Origin: an uncultured Pseudomonadales bacterium
Lineage (GTDB): Bacteria; Pseudomonadota; Gammaproteobacteria; Pseudomonadales; Azotimanducaceae
Reading direction: 5' to 3'
Length of the DNA stretch: 64,000 bases
NCBI GenBank assembly: GCA_937775265.1
Contig: CALKBV010000011.1
Span: 62,001 to 126,000, forward strand
Shown: piece after piece, positions 17,369 to 26,752 of the stretch
How the letters are laid out: each line of letters opens with the position of its first letter
Numbering within the stretch: the stretch's first letter is position 1
Program-made: the position numbers and the translations under genes
Notes under the pieces: generated by a model
Databases searched by the model: none
What the model saw: only the letters and a program-made list of their open reading frames with translations
What the model was told of the DNA's origin: nothing

Positions 17369-18491
17369 CCATACAACGGGCCCCGTAGATGAAAAGCTTG
17401 AACATGCTTTTGATCATATTGAATCCCGCCAGGACAAAGCCGCGACGCCGTTAAAAAAGTCTTCGGGCGGTGGAATTGGCATCGTACTCGCGATACTACT
17501 CGCGCTGGTTGCTATTGGGATAGGTTCCTGGCCGGCTTATGAGATCTACAAAGAGAAATACACAGGTGCTCAGATCGACCCGATACCGGCGCGTGTTGCT
17601 CAGATTGAAGCCGGTGTTGAAACCCTCGGTATTGAGCTGCGAAATATTGAACGCCGCATGGCGGCTAAGAATGCTGAATTGAATGCCCAACTCACGACTG
17701 GCGAGGAGCAGATGCAGCAGTTTCTAGCTGGTGTTTCAGAGTCGATGGTGGCAATTCAAAGTCGAATGGGCACCAGTTCACAGGACTGGGTGTACGCTGA
17801 GGTCGAATACCTCGTTAGGATGGCAAACCAGCGGGTACTGATGGAGCAGGATGCGAACTCAGCTCTGCAGCTGTTGCAGTCCGCTGATGAAATTATTCAG
17901 GAAACCGACGGACTTGCGGCGCATGGATTACGCGAGGCGCTTGCGCGGGATATAGCCGCATTAAAGGCTGTGGGCTCACCAGACATTCAGGGGGTTTATC
18001 TTGAGCTTTCTGCCCTCGTCTCACAGGTCCCATTGCTCCGTCGAACTCTACCGACCTACCAGGCGCCGAGTTTAACGACTGACCAAAACGCAGAAGCAAC
18101 AGGTTACCTCGCGCGGTTTTTGCGACTGATTCGGCATGCGGGGAACAAACTTGCGCACCTCGTGGACTTTCGTCGGGATGAAGTAGAGATCAAGCGCATT
18201 CTGCCACCAAAAGAAGAATATTTCCTCAGGCAGAACCTAGTGTTGAAGCTGCAGATTGCGCAGATGGCGCTGTTGGAAGGTAATCAGGGAGTATTCCAGA
18301 GTGCACTTGGGGAGGCGCAGGTTTGGGTATCCGATTCCTTCGACGACGAAAACCCGGGCACCGTCGCCATGCTGAAATCAATCACTCGATTGTCTGCTTT
18401 GCAGGTGTCAGTTGAATTACCAGATATAGCTGGATCCCTGAAGGCAGCCCGGTCTCAATTGGTTAGGTTCAAGGAGGCACCGAAAAAATGA
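17361..18491 (+). CDS. hemX: HemX: uroporphyrinogen-III C-methyltransferase-like membrane protein
   Basis: A 376-residue inner-membrane protein with one N-terminal transmembrane helix (about residues 34-56, GIGIVLAILLALVAIGIGSW) and a large periplasmic coiled-coil part (about 75-135). Despite the family name it has no SAM methyltransferase motifs; its role in haem synthesis is unproven. The conserved segment DWVYAEVEYLVRMANQRV lies near residue 140. It overlaps hemD by 8 bp and hemY by 4 bp, which indicates a tight operon. Confidence 0.9.
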   Translation: MSDHTTGPVDEKLEHAFDHIESRQDKAATPLKKSSGGGIGIVLAILLALVAIGIGSWPAYEIYKEKYTGAQIDPIPARVAQIEAGVETLGIELRNIERRMAAKNAELNAQLTTGEEQMQQFLAGVSESMVAIQSRMGTSSQDWVYAEVEYLVRMANQRVLMEQDANSALQLLQSADEIIQETDGLAAHGLREALARDIAALKAVGSPDIQGVYLELSALVSQVPLLRRTLPTYQAPSLTTDQNAEATGYLARFLRLIRHAGNKLAHLVDFRRDEVEIKRILPPKEEYFLRQNLVLKLQIAQMALLEGNQGVFQSALGEAQVWVSDSFDDENPGTVAMLKSITRLSALQVSVELPDIAGSLKAARSQLVRFKEAPKK

Positions 18492-19624
18492 AACGTGGAT
18501 TGCTTCTGCTGTTGGTTGTCATTGCGGTAGCGGGATATCTTGGGACCCTGATCGCAAGAGATCCGGGCTATGTTCTTTTAGCCTATGACGGGTACTCCAT
18601 GCAGACAAGCCTTTGGGTGCTGGTCGGCCTGTTTCTTGGTTTTTTCCTTGCTGCCTACTTCCTGTTTCGATCAGTCAATCTCTTTAGGTATGGTAGTGGG
18701 GTTGTTAGGGAATGGCGTGAAGCAAAAAAAGAAGCAAGGACGAGCAGGCTGACTCAAAAAGGACTGAGATTGTTAACCGAAGGCGAGTTCGACAGGGCCC
18801 GCAAGTTCCTGGATGGTGTTGGTGAAGATAGCGATTCGAAAGGAATGAACTTTCTTTCAGCGGCGAGGGCTGCGAATAACCAGGGCGACCACCAGGCGCG
18901 TGAAACCTATCTTCGTCAGGCGGTTGAGACTGACCCATCGCTGTCTCGTGCAGCGATCGTTCTTTCGGCGGAACTTGCACTTAGGCGCAGAGATCCTGCT
19001 GCTGCCCTGACCGCGCTGGATTCGATCAAGTTGAATGGCTATGCCGCAGAGCTGAAACTTCAGGCACTCAAGATGAGTGATGACTGGCGTGCTTCAATGG
19101 CGGCATTACCTGGATTAAGAAATCTGTTTGATACCGAACCCTTCGAAAATGAGATTGCACTGATCGGCTTAAGAGCTGAGGCTGGAAACGATGCTGAACT
19201 CAATGCATTATTTAAGTCCCTCGGGGCCAGTGCCCGGGATTCCCACGAGGTGCTGTCGCAGTATGTGAAAAGCCTCAGCTACAAAGCACATGCCGAACCG
19301 CTTTTACGCGCAGCCATCAAGAAGTCCTGGGATTCCGATTACGTGTCACTTTATGGTGATGCGGATTTCGACACGCTTAAGGCCAGACGCAAAGCTGCGG
19401 AAGGTTGGCTAAAACTCCATGAGGAAGACCCGGCACTTCACTATTGCCTGGGTTGTTTGTATGAGCTGTCCAACGAACCCAATATGGCGCGAGAATCGTT
19501 TACTCGATCAGTCGAATTGGGTGGTCCCCATAAAGGCCACGAAAAACTGGGCTTGTTGCTCGCACACAATGGAGAATTCGAATCTAGTGCGCAGCACTTA
19601 AAACTCGCGCTATCTCTGGGCTAG
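18488..19624 (+). CDS. hemY: HemY N-terminal/TPR membrane protein
   Basis: A 378-residue protein with two N-terminal transmembrane helices (residues about 4-22 and 41-62) followed by helical TPR-like repeats. The HemY_N signature is LLAYDGYSMQTSLWVLVG. This gammaproteobacterial HemY is a TPR protein of uncertain function and is not the Bacillus protoporphyrinogen oxidase of the same name. It is the last gene of hemCDXY and its stop overlaps convergently (4 bp) with the flavin-reductase gene. Confidence 0.88.
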   Translation: MKRGLLLLLVVIAVAGYLGTLIARDPGYVLLAYDGYSMQTSLWVLVGLFLGFFLAAYFLFRSVNLFRYGSGVVREWREAKKEARTSRLTQKGLRLLTEGEFDRARKFLDGVGEDSDSKGMNFLSAARAANNQGDHQARETYLRQAVETDPSLSRAAIVLSAELALRRRDPAAALTALDSIKLNGYAAELKLQALKMSDDWRASMAALPGLRNLFDTEPFENEIALIGLRAEAGNDAELNALFKSLGASARDSHEVLSQYVKSLSYKAHAEPLLRAAIKKSWDSDYVSLYGDADFDTLKARRKAAEGWLKLHEEDPALHYCLGCLYELSNEPNMARESFTRSVELGGPHKGHEKLGLLLAHNGEFESSAQHLKLALSLG

Positions 19625-20349
19625 CTTTTCGGGCGGGGTGCGAAGGAAAAAATATCTGAGTGCATGCCTGCTTGCGGCATGCCGCGTTCAACAAAGGCGT
19701 CCAGTGTTGCGTAGACCATCCCCGGCCCACCGGATACGTAGACCGTCACATCAGAGACATCTTCGAAATCGTTTAATGCCTCTACGCCGACAAGACCAGT
19801 TCGGCCTGCCCAATTGGGCGAGGTGTCAGGTTCGCTGACTACAGGCACAAAGTGAAAATTGCTGTGTTTGGATTCCCAGGATTCGCAAAGTGAGGCCAGA
19901 TAAAGATCCCGGTCGCAAACAACTCCCCAATACAGGTGCACCGGGTGCTTGAACCCATCGGGTTCCAGGTACTCAATGATACTTTTCATCTGGGTAATAC
20001 CGGTACTTGCGGCAACCAGAATTAAGGTGTTGTCTGGTGGGCTCGTCATGAAGCAATCACCCAGGGGGGCTTCAATTTCAATTTCCCTTGCGTTATCCAG
20101 CAGTTCTTCGATCGCCGTCGAATCTTCAGAGTCCGGCGTTGGGCGGATGTGAAGCTCAATTTGATTCTTCAGGTGCGGCGAGTTCGCAATCGAAAATGGA
20201 CACTTCTTATGTGGCAGTACCATCTGCAGGTATTGCCCGGCACGGAAGCTAATATCATTTTCAGGGGGAACGTCCAGCAGGATGCGTCTAGTGTCCTGGT
20301 TGTAATACTCAATTGAGTTGATCGAGCAGGTAACGCTATTTGCCGACAT
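19621..20349 (-). CDS. Fre/LuxG-like NAD(P)H:flavin reductase
   Basis: A 242-residue member of the ferredoxin-NADP reductase superfamily. An N-terminal FAD-binding barrel (about 1-100) contains FRAGQYLQMVLP and CPFSIANSP; the NAD domain has AASTGITQMKSIIEYL and ends with VYVSGGPGMV. E. coli Fre has RPFSMAS at the flavin site; here the Arg is Cys, so flavin binding may be altered. The gene starts one base after the rho stop and likely belongs to the rho transcript. It might supply reduced flavin to the luciferase-like enzymes in this window, but that is inference. Confidence 0.8.
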   Translation of the reverse strand: MSANSVTCSINSIEYYNQDTRRILLDVPPENDISFRAGQYLQMVLPHKKCPFSIANSPHLKNQIELHIRPTPDSEDSTAIEELLDNAREIEIEAPLGDCFMTSPPDNTLILVAASTGITQMKSIIEYLEPDGFKHPVHLYWGVVCDRDLYLASLCESWESKHSNFHFVPVVSEPDTSPNWAGRTGLVGVEALNDFEDVSDVTVYVSGGPGMVYATLDAFVERGMPQAGMHSDIFSFAPRPKS

Positions 20350-21609
20350 TTATTTTCGTTTCATCGACGCGAAGAATTCTTCATTGGACTTGGTCTTCTT
20401 CATGCGCTCCAGCAGGAATTCGATTGCAGCCAGGTCATCCATTTCGTGCAGGATCTTTCTGAGGATCCAAACTTTCTGAAGTTCATCCTCTGACATCAAC
20501 AGGTCTTCACGACGAGTACCAGAACGACGAATGTTGATGGCAGGATAAACACGTTTCTCTGCAATCTTCCTTTCGAGATGCAGTTCATGGTTACCCGTAC
20601 CTTTAAATTCTTCGTATATCACTTCGTCCATCTTGGAGCCCGTGTCAATCAGACAGGTGGCGATGATGGTAAGGCTCCCGCCTTCTTCAATATTACGTGC
20701 TGCGCCAAAGAAACGTTTTGGTCGCTCAAGTGCATGAGCGTCAACGCCACCAGTCAGGACCTTCCCTGAAGCTGGAATTACTGTGTTGTAGGCTCGTGCG
20801 AGTCGTGTGATCGAGTCGAGAAGAATAATGACGTCTATCTTGTGCTCAACCAGACGTTTTGCTTTTTCTATTACCATCTCACTGACTTGGACGTGGCGTG
20901 ACGGTGGTTCATCGAAAGTACTGGCGACTACTTCGCCACGTACAGATCGTTGCATTTCTGTTACTTCTTCCGGTCGTTCGTCAATCAGCAGGACAATCAA
21001 TTGACTTTCGGGATTATTTCGCGCGATTGACTGGGCAATATTCTGCAGGATCAACGTCTTACCAGCTTTCGGAGGAGATACGATCAAACCGCGCTGCCCT
21101 TTGCCGATGGGTGCAGTCAGGTCAATAATTCGGGAGGTCAGGTCTTCTGTGCTGCCGTTGCCGGCCTCCAGTAATAGTGGCCGGTCTGGGAAAAGCGGCG
21201 TGAGGTTTTCAAACAGAATCTTGTTCTTACTTTCGCCAGGATCGGTGAAGTTAATCTGGTCTACTTTCAGGAGCGCGAAATAGCGTTCACTGTCTTTCGG
21301 TGGGCGAATTTTTCCGGAAACAGTATCACCGGTACGCAGGTTGAAACGGCGAATTTGGCTGGGTGACACATAAATGTCATCGGGACCCGCCAGATATGAG
21401 CTATCAGGTGACCGAAGGAAACCGAATCCATCCTGTAGAATTTCCAGGGTGCCATCACCGTAGATGGCTTCGCCGCCTTTTGCGTGCTTGCGAAGGACGT
21501 TCGCAATAATTTCCTGTTTTCGGGATCTCCCGAGATTATCCATGCCCATTTCGTGGGCAATTTCGAGAAGCTCTGGTATGGGTTTCGTTTTTAGATCACT
21601 TAGATTCAT
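20350..21609 (-). CDS. rho: Transcription termination factor Rho
   Basis: A 419-residue hexameric RNA helicase. The N-terminal RNA-binding domain starts [20 protein letters not shown] and includes the OSB-fold primary site [16 protein letters not shown]. The ATPase has P-loop SPPKAGKT (about residues 178-185), Walker [15 protein letters not shown], the Q-loop [10 protein letters not shown] and the R-loop [11 protein letters not shown]. Length matches E. coli Rho (419). A 350-bp leader separates it from trxA. Confidence 0.98.
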   Translation of the reverse strand: MNLSDLKTKPIPELLEIAHEMGMDNLGRSRKQEIIANVLRKHAKGGEAIYGDGTLEILQDGFGFLRSPDSSYLAGPDDIYVSPSQIRRFNLRTGDTVSGKIRPPKDSERYFALLKVDQINFTDPGESKNKILFENLTPLFPDRPLLLEAGNGSTEDLTSRIIDLTAPIGKGQRGLIVSPPKAGKTLILQNIAQSIARNNPESQLIVLLIDERPEEVTEMQRSVRGEVVASTFDEPPSRHVQVSEMVIEKAKRLVEHKIDVIILLDSITRLARAYNTVIPASGKVLTGGVDAHALERPKRFFGAARNIEEGGSLTIIATCLIDTGSKMDEVIYEEFKGTGNHELHLERKIAEKRVYPAINIRRSGTRREDLLMSEDELQKVWILRKILHEMDDLAAIEFLLERMKKTKSNEEFFASMKRK

Positions 21610-21958
21610 AAATTCACTTGTTTGTTAAAGATGACGCGATCGCGTCGATGAAAACTTGGTTTAGCTAAAGTTGTTTTTTGAAAGTATTAAGTTGTCAGGT
21701 TTTGAATTTGTTTTGGAGGGGAAATGAGCGGAGTTACCAATGTCTGTTGCGCCAATTGTATGCGCGTTCAAATTTGTATTTTATTTTTTTTTGCGGTTCT
21801 TTTTGCGGTTCTGCTCTGAGCATCACATACTACGAGGGACAAAATGATATGTTTTCAAGCCCAAGTCAACTACTTTTTAACGGACGCCCTGCTTTGGGAG
21901 CACTCACCGGCGGCATATTACCACCAGTGATGTACACAATAAGCCAGAATAAACGCGC
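21610..21958 (-). promoter_or_regulatory. rho leader/promoter region
   Basis: This 349-bp gap between trxA and rho has no gene I can support. On the minus strand a TTGACT hexamer (21864-21869) with an AT-rich region ATATCATTTT downstream is a possible promoter, followed by a long, A-rich, C-poor-to-C-rich untranslated leader. Known rho genes are autoregulated by attenuation in a long leader, so this stretch is a likely place for it. An eight-base direct repeat of TTTTTGCGGTTC-type sequence occurs near 21788-21812 on the plus strand. Confidence 0.4.
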
Positions 21959-22282
21959 CTAAATGTTGCTGTCTAGGAACGCTGTTAGCTGTGATTTGGA
22001 CAACGCGCCAACCTTAGTCGCTTCTACGTTGCCGTTTTTGAACAGCATCAGAGTTGGAATTCCGCGGATGCCGTACTTCGGTGGAGTTGCCTCGTTAGCA
22101 TCAATATCCAGCTTGCAGACTTTTATTTTGCCATCGTATTCGGACGCGATTTCTTCCAACACGGGAGCGATGACCTTACAAGGACCACACCACTCCGCCC
22201 AGTAGTCCACCAGGACAGGCACGCCTGAATTTAAAACGTCCGAGTCAAAGGACTCATCAGACACATGTTGGATATCCGCCAT
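21959..22282 (-). CDS. trxA: Thioredoxin 1
   Basis: A 107-residue thioredoxin with the active site WCGPCK (residues 31-36), cis-Pro in [12 protein letters not shown] (about Pro76), and typical start [16 protein letters not shown]. It reduces cytoplasmic disulfides, including ribonucleotide reductase. It lies upstream of rho on the same strand, an arrangement conserved in gammaproteobacteria. Confidence 0.98.
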   Translation of the reverse strand: MADIQHVSDESFDSDVLNSGVPVLVDYWAEWCGPCKVIAPVLEEIASEYDGKIKVCKLDIDANEATPPKYGIRGIPTLMLFKNGNVEATKVGALSKSQLTAFLDSNI

Positions 22283-22510
22283 TGTTACTATCTCCGAAAA
22301 AAGTAGGTGTAGGTCGAGGGGTTAATCCTAAGCCGCCAACCGTGAATTCACAACGAATAATCTATGCGAAATCGTTATGAGGTTATCTAGGTAGTTCTGC
22401 TAGCGGTCGGCAAACCGAATTCTATGGCAGGTCTCGCTATGTTGAGCCAAGTAACGTTGGAGGCTTATCTTTATAGTTGCCTACTCAGGTCAGTGGACGA
22501 CCATAGGAAG

Positions 22511-23542
<1,032 letters not shown>

Positions 23543-23587
23543 TCATGCTCCCCTGGCGCGAAGTATACCTATAAAGCCAGAGAGGTA

Positions 23588-23638
23588 TGACAAATTGTCA
23601 GTAGCAGTTTACACTTGTCGCTCGCTGACAATTTGTCA
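23588..23638. promoter_or_regulatory. Paired palindromic operators between hemB and the TetR gene
   Basis: Two 13-bp palindromes, TGACAAATTGTCA (23588-23600) and TGACAATTTGTCA (23626-23638), are centred 38 bp apart. They differ only at the central base. The second ends 5 bp before the regulator start codon. Position and symmetry suggest autoregulation by the TetR protein; the first site may also overlap the hemB promoter. Confidence 0.8.
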
Positions 23639-23643
23639 TTGTG

Positions 23644-24270
23644 ATGCCATCCATCCCGGTTAAAAAAAAGAACACGGAGAAAGAGCCCGCGTTGAAAGTC
23701 GCGACGCTGGACCGGCTGAGGCTGGCCGCGCGTGAATTATTTGTTGAACTTGGATACCACGAGACAAGACCGCAGGACGTTGCGCGCCTAGCCGGCGTCG
23801 CTAACGGCACCTTTTACCTGCATTTCGCTGACAAGCAGCAGGCGTTCCTTGATTTTGCGGAGCAGGCGCAGAATGAATTACTAGAAGTGATGAGCGATCG
23901 ACTTCAGGAAATCAGTGGATCCCGAGCAAGGTGGCGAGTGACATGCGGCGCAGTAGTGGATTTTGGTGCGGAACATCCTGGATTGTTGCAGGCTGCATTT
24001 CTTGACCCTGTGTTTATTGCTCCCAGGGATGACAATGCCTGGAGAATGTATGACCGGCTGGGTCATCTGGTGAGCGTTACGGTCAGGAACGACCGGTCGA
24101 CTGATTCAGCAGGTGACCAACAAGGCGAATTTGACTTTGAGCTAATCAGCCACGGCCTCTGTGGTTTGCTGCGTCACGCTATGATCTATGCCAGCAGAAG
24201 AGACCTGGACAGAGAGAAAATGATTGAAGACCTGAGCATGTTTATTGACCGGGGATTAGGCAATCGATAA
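23644..24270 (+). CDS. TetR/AcrR-family transcriptional regulator
   Basis: A 208-residue repressor-type regulator. The N-terminal helix-turn-helix is at about residues 22-68 (AARELFVELGYHETRPQDVA, then GVANGTFYLHFADKQQ). The C-terminal ligand domain is unassigned. I chose ATG 23644; a GTG lies one codon upstream, and there is no clear ribosome-binding site because the operator abuts the start. Two genes follow with 12-bp gaps, so it heads a three-gene operon with a ferritin-like protein and a luciferase-like oxidoreductase. Confidence 0.9.
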   Translation: MPSIPVKKKNTEKEPALKVATLDRLRLAARELFVELGYHETRPQDVARLAGVANGTFYLHFADKQQAFLDFAEQAQNELLEVMSDRLQEISGSRARWRVTCGAVVDFGAEHPGLLQAAFLDPVFIAPRDDNAWRMYDRLGHLVSVTVRNDRSTDSAGDQQGEFDFELISHGLCGLLRHAMIYASRRDLDREKMIEDLSMFIDRGLGNR

Positions 24271-24282
24271 CGGGAGGTTGTA

Positions 24283-25299
24283 ATGAGCAAGTTGGAATAC
24301 AGCAAGCAGGAAATAGAAGCTGAACACGACTATCAAACCCTGCATGTGGAGTGCGGACAGAAGCTGCATGGTGGCTTCGATCCAGACGGCCGTTATCTAT
24401 CACCACGCACGAGGCACCGATGGGAAGCGATCAACAACTGGCACAAACAGCTTGATGATCGTGGTGTTCCTATCGTCGAAGCATCTACCACGTTGCTGAC
24501 TGAACCTAACTTTCCCAATGTCCCGCAACAGGTTCTGTTGTTGAAGCATGGAATTGAACAATCGTTCTGGGATTCGCTCACCATCACGGGCTTGATAGAG
24601 GCGCGTGGCAAAGCGCTGGCGGAGGTCCAGGCTCCTGATTTTCAATCGATCATTGTTGAGGACATTTCCGCAACGGCACTGGCACATATGAACAAAGGGC
24701 TTCTCACAACCCACGGTTGGGATGAAGGGGGTATTCCTGATTCCGGTATTGGTGGTCACGACACGATGTGGTTTGCGGCGCGGGATCTTGTTTTTGGGAA
24801 AGATAAATACCCGATCCCGGAGGCGCCAGCGAGCATTGGCCGTGAGAAAGCTGAACGAGAAATGCTTGCGCTTCCTGCTGAACACGAGATGCTGATCTCA
24901 TTCCTTATGAATTTACTGATGATAGAAGTCAGGGCAGAGCGAGCATTTGATTTCTATGAACGTGTCATAGAGTCAGCTGAAACCTTCATCGACAAACCGA
25001 AGGAGGCAGCCCACGCGGTCGAGTTGATAAACCGCATTCGACTCGACGAATCTGTTCATGTGGCGTGGCTACGCGCGGCAATATCGGAGTTCAGAAGTTT
25101 TACGATCAAGGCGGTAGATGGGTCTGAGATATCCGGTGCTGAAATCCTGGACCCGGTGTGGGAAAAGATGGTGCACTGGCATGCGGTTGAAATGCATGAG
25201 GCTCAACGACCACTCAGTATTGCGACGCTGAAGGAAACCGTTCTTGCACTCAAAGACGGGCAGTCATTATTTGAACAATTCGAAGCGCTTGTGGCTTAA
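24283..25299 (+). CDS. Uncharacterised ferritin-like helical protein (possible diiron) linked to LLM oxidoreductase
   Basis: A 338-residue, mostly helical protein of no family I can name with certainty. Several helices carry Glu and His in spacing like ferritin-type diiron proteins: HGIEQSFWDSLTI (near residue 91), EDISATALAHMN (near 126), EHEMLISFLMNLLMIEVRAE (near 205) and RIRLDESVHVAWLR (near 255). These could supply the four Glu and two His ligands, but this is inference. A GGGAGG site precedes the ATG by 6 nt. It sits 12 bp from both its neighbours, TetR and the luciferase-like gene, so the three probably form one functional unit. Confidence 0.6.
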   Translation: MSKLEYSKQEIEAEHDYQTLHVECGQKLHGGFDPDGRYLSPRTRHRWEAINNWHKQLDDRGVPIVEASTTLLTEPNFPNVPQQVLLLKHGIEQSFWDSLTITGLIEARGKALAEVQAPDFQSIIVEDISATALAHMNKGLLTTHGWDEGGIPDSGIGGHDTMWFAARDLVFGKDKYPIPEAPASIGREKAEREMLALPAEHEMLISFLMNLLMIEVRAERAFDFYERVIESAETFIDKPKEAAHAVELINRIRLDESVHVAWLRAAISEFRSFTIKAVDGSEISGAEILDPVWEKMVHWHAVEMHEAQRPLSIATLKETVLALKDGQSLFEQFEALVA

Positions 25300-25311
25300 G
25301 GGAGAATAAAC

Positions 25312-26577
25312 ATGAAATTTGGAATTTTCTATGAACACCAATTACCGAAGCCCTGGAAGGAAGGTCTAGAGCAGCAACTATTCCAGGATGCGCTGGACCA
25401 GGTAGAGCTTGCGGACAAGCTTGGCATTGACTACGCCTGGGAAGTTGAACACCACTTTTTGGAAGAGTATTCGCACTCGTCTTCGCCTGAGATATTTCTG
25501 GCCGCAGCGTCACAGCGAACAAAAAACATTCGCCTTGGCCATGGTATCAGGCAGGTAATCACCAACTACAACCACCCCGCTCGAACGGCAGAATGTATTG
25601 CGACACTGGATCTGGTTTCCAATGGGCGGGTTGAGTTTGGCACTGGTGAGTCATCGGCTATTTTGGAGCTTGGTGGCTTTGATATTCCTGTTGAATCAAA
25701 ACGTGAGCAGTACCTTGAAGCAGTTGAGCAAATCTGCAACATGCTGGCAATGGACCCTTATCCGGGATTTGAAGGCAAGTACTTTAGTATGCCGTGCCGA
25801 AACATTGTCCCTAAACCCGCGCAACGACCCCATCCACCACTCTGGGTTGCCTGCTCAAACAGGGAAACTATTAAAATGGCTGCAAGGCTGGGAATAGGCG
25901 CGCTGACCTTCGCTTTTGTTGATCCGTTGGAGGCCAAACACTGGGTTGATGAGTACTACAGCATTATCAAAAGCGATGAGTGTGTGCCGATTGGCCACAC
26001 TGTGAATGCCAATATCGCGATGGTGACGAGCTTTTCTCTGCATCAGGACAGAGAAGAAGCGATTAGCCGTGGATTGGAAGGGTTTGAGTTCTTCGGATAC
26101 GCGCTTGGCGCGTTGTACGGATTTGGCGAGCATAAACCAGGGAGAACTAACCTCTTTAAACAGTTCAGGGAGGCTCGTGAGAAACAGTTAGCGGAGATGC
26201 CTGTAGACATCACGGAATCTCTCACCGGTGCCAGGGGAGGAATCGGAACGCCTGATGACATGAGAGGCCACCTCAAGAAATTTGAGGAAGTCGGTGTGGA
26301 TCAGGTGACGTTTATTCAGCAGGCAGGTATGAATAAGCACGAACATATCTGCGAGTCACTGGAGCTCTTTGCCAGTGAAGTAATGCCAGAATTCAAGGCA
26401 AGAGAAGCTGAACGGGAAGCGAAGAAGGCCGAGGAACTGGCACCCTATATTGAAGCAGCGTTAGCGAGGAAGAAGTTCATGCCAATGCCGGACGACAAGG
26501 ATATTCCTGTGTTCCCGGCGCTTGGGCGAAGTATTGCTGAGGGTGAGCAGGAACCAGATAAGGAAGCCCAGGTGTAG
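25312..26577 (+). CDS. Luciferase-like (LLM class) flavin-dependent oxidoreductase
   Basis: A 421-residue TIM-barrel enzyme of the bacterial-luciferase superfamily, using FMNH2 or F420. Family landmarks are LADKLGIDYAWEVEHHF (residues 34-50), RLGHGIRQVITNYNHPAR, a TGESSAI loop and the GTPDDMRGHLKKFEEVG segment near residue 303. It is longer than the usual 330-380 residues owing to a charged tail. It starts at ATG after GGGAG and is the last gene of the TetR operon. A luciferase-like monooxygenase needs a flavin reductase; the Fre-like protein at 19621-20349 is a candidate. Confidence 0.85.
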   Translation: MKFGIFYEHQLPKPWKEGLEQQLFQDALDQVELADKLGIDYAWEVEHHFLEEYSHSSSPEIFLAAASQRTKNIRLGHGIRQVITNYNHPARTAECIATLDLVSNGRVEFGTGESSAILELGGFDIPVESKREQYLEAVEQICNMLAMDPYPGFEGKYFSMPCRNIVPKPAQRPHPPLWVACSNRETIKMAARLGIGALTFAFVDPLEAKHWVDEYYSIIKSDECVPIGHTVNANIAMVTSFSLHQDREEAISRGLEGFEFFGYALGALYGFGEHKPGRTNLFKQFREAREKQLAEMPVDITESLTGARGGIGTPDDMRGHLKKFEEVGVDQVTFIQQAGMNKHEHICESLELFASEVMPEFKAREAEREAKKAEELAPYIEAALARKKFMPMPDDKDIPVFPALGRSIAEGEQEPDKEAQV

Positions 26578-26597
26578 TTGTGCTGCTGGAAGTCTAG

Positions 26598-26752
26598 GGA
26601 ACATCTGATTAAAGTCGGAGTGCCGCATCACCTTTTTCGCGATGGCTGCATTGAACCCGTACTCGAAACCTCGCAAAATTAAGACCATTCGCGATTTTCT
26701 GCGTGCGGGTCCGCCTTGCCCTCACAAAAAAATGCAGTTAATCAGAAGTTCC
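26598..26752. mobile_element. MITE-like element, copy 2 (155 bp)
   Basis: The termini are GGAACATCTGATTAA and, read from the other end, GGAACTTCTGATTAA (14 of 15 identical). CTAG flanks both sides (26594-26597, 26753-26756). The right-hand CTAG contains the TAG stop of the ABC-F gene (26753-26755, minus strand). The interior matches copy 1. No coding capacity. This is the best-preserved copy. Confidence 0.8.
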
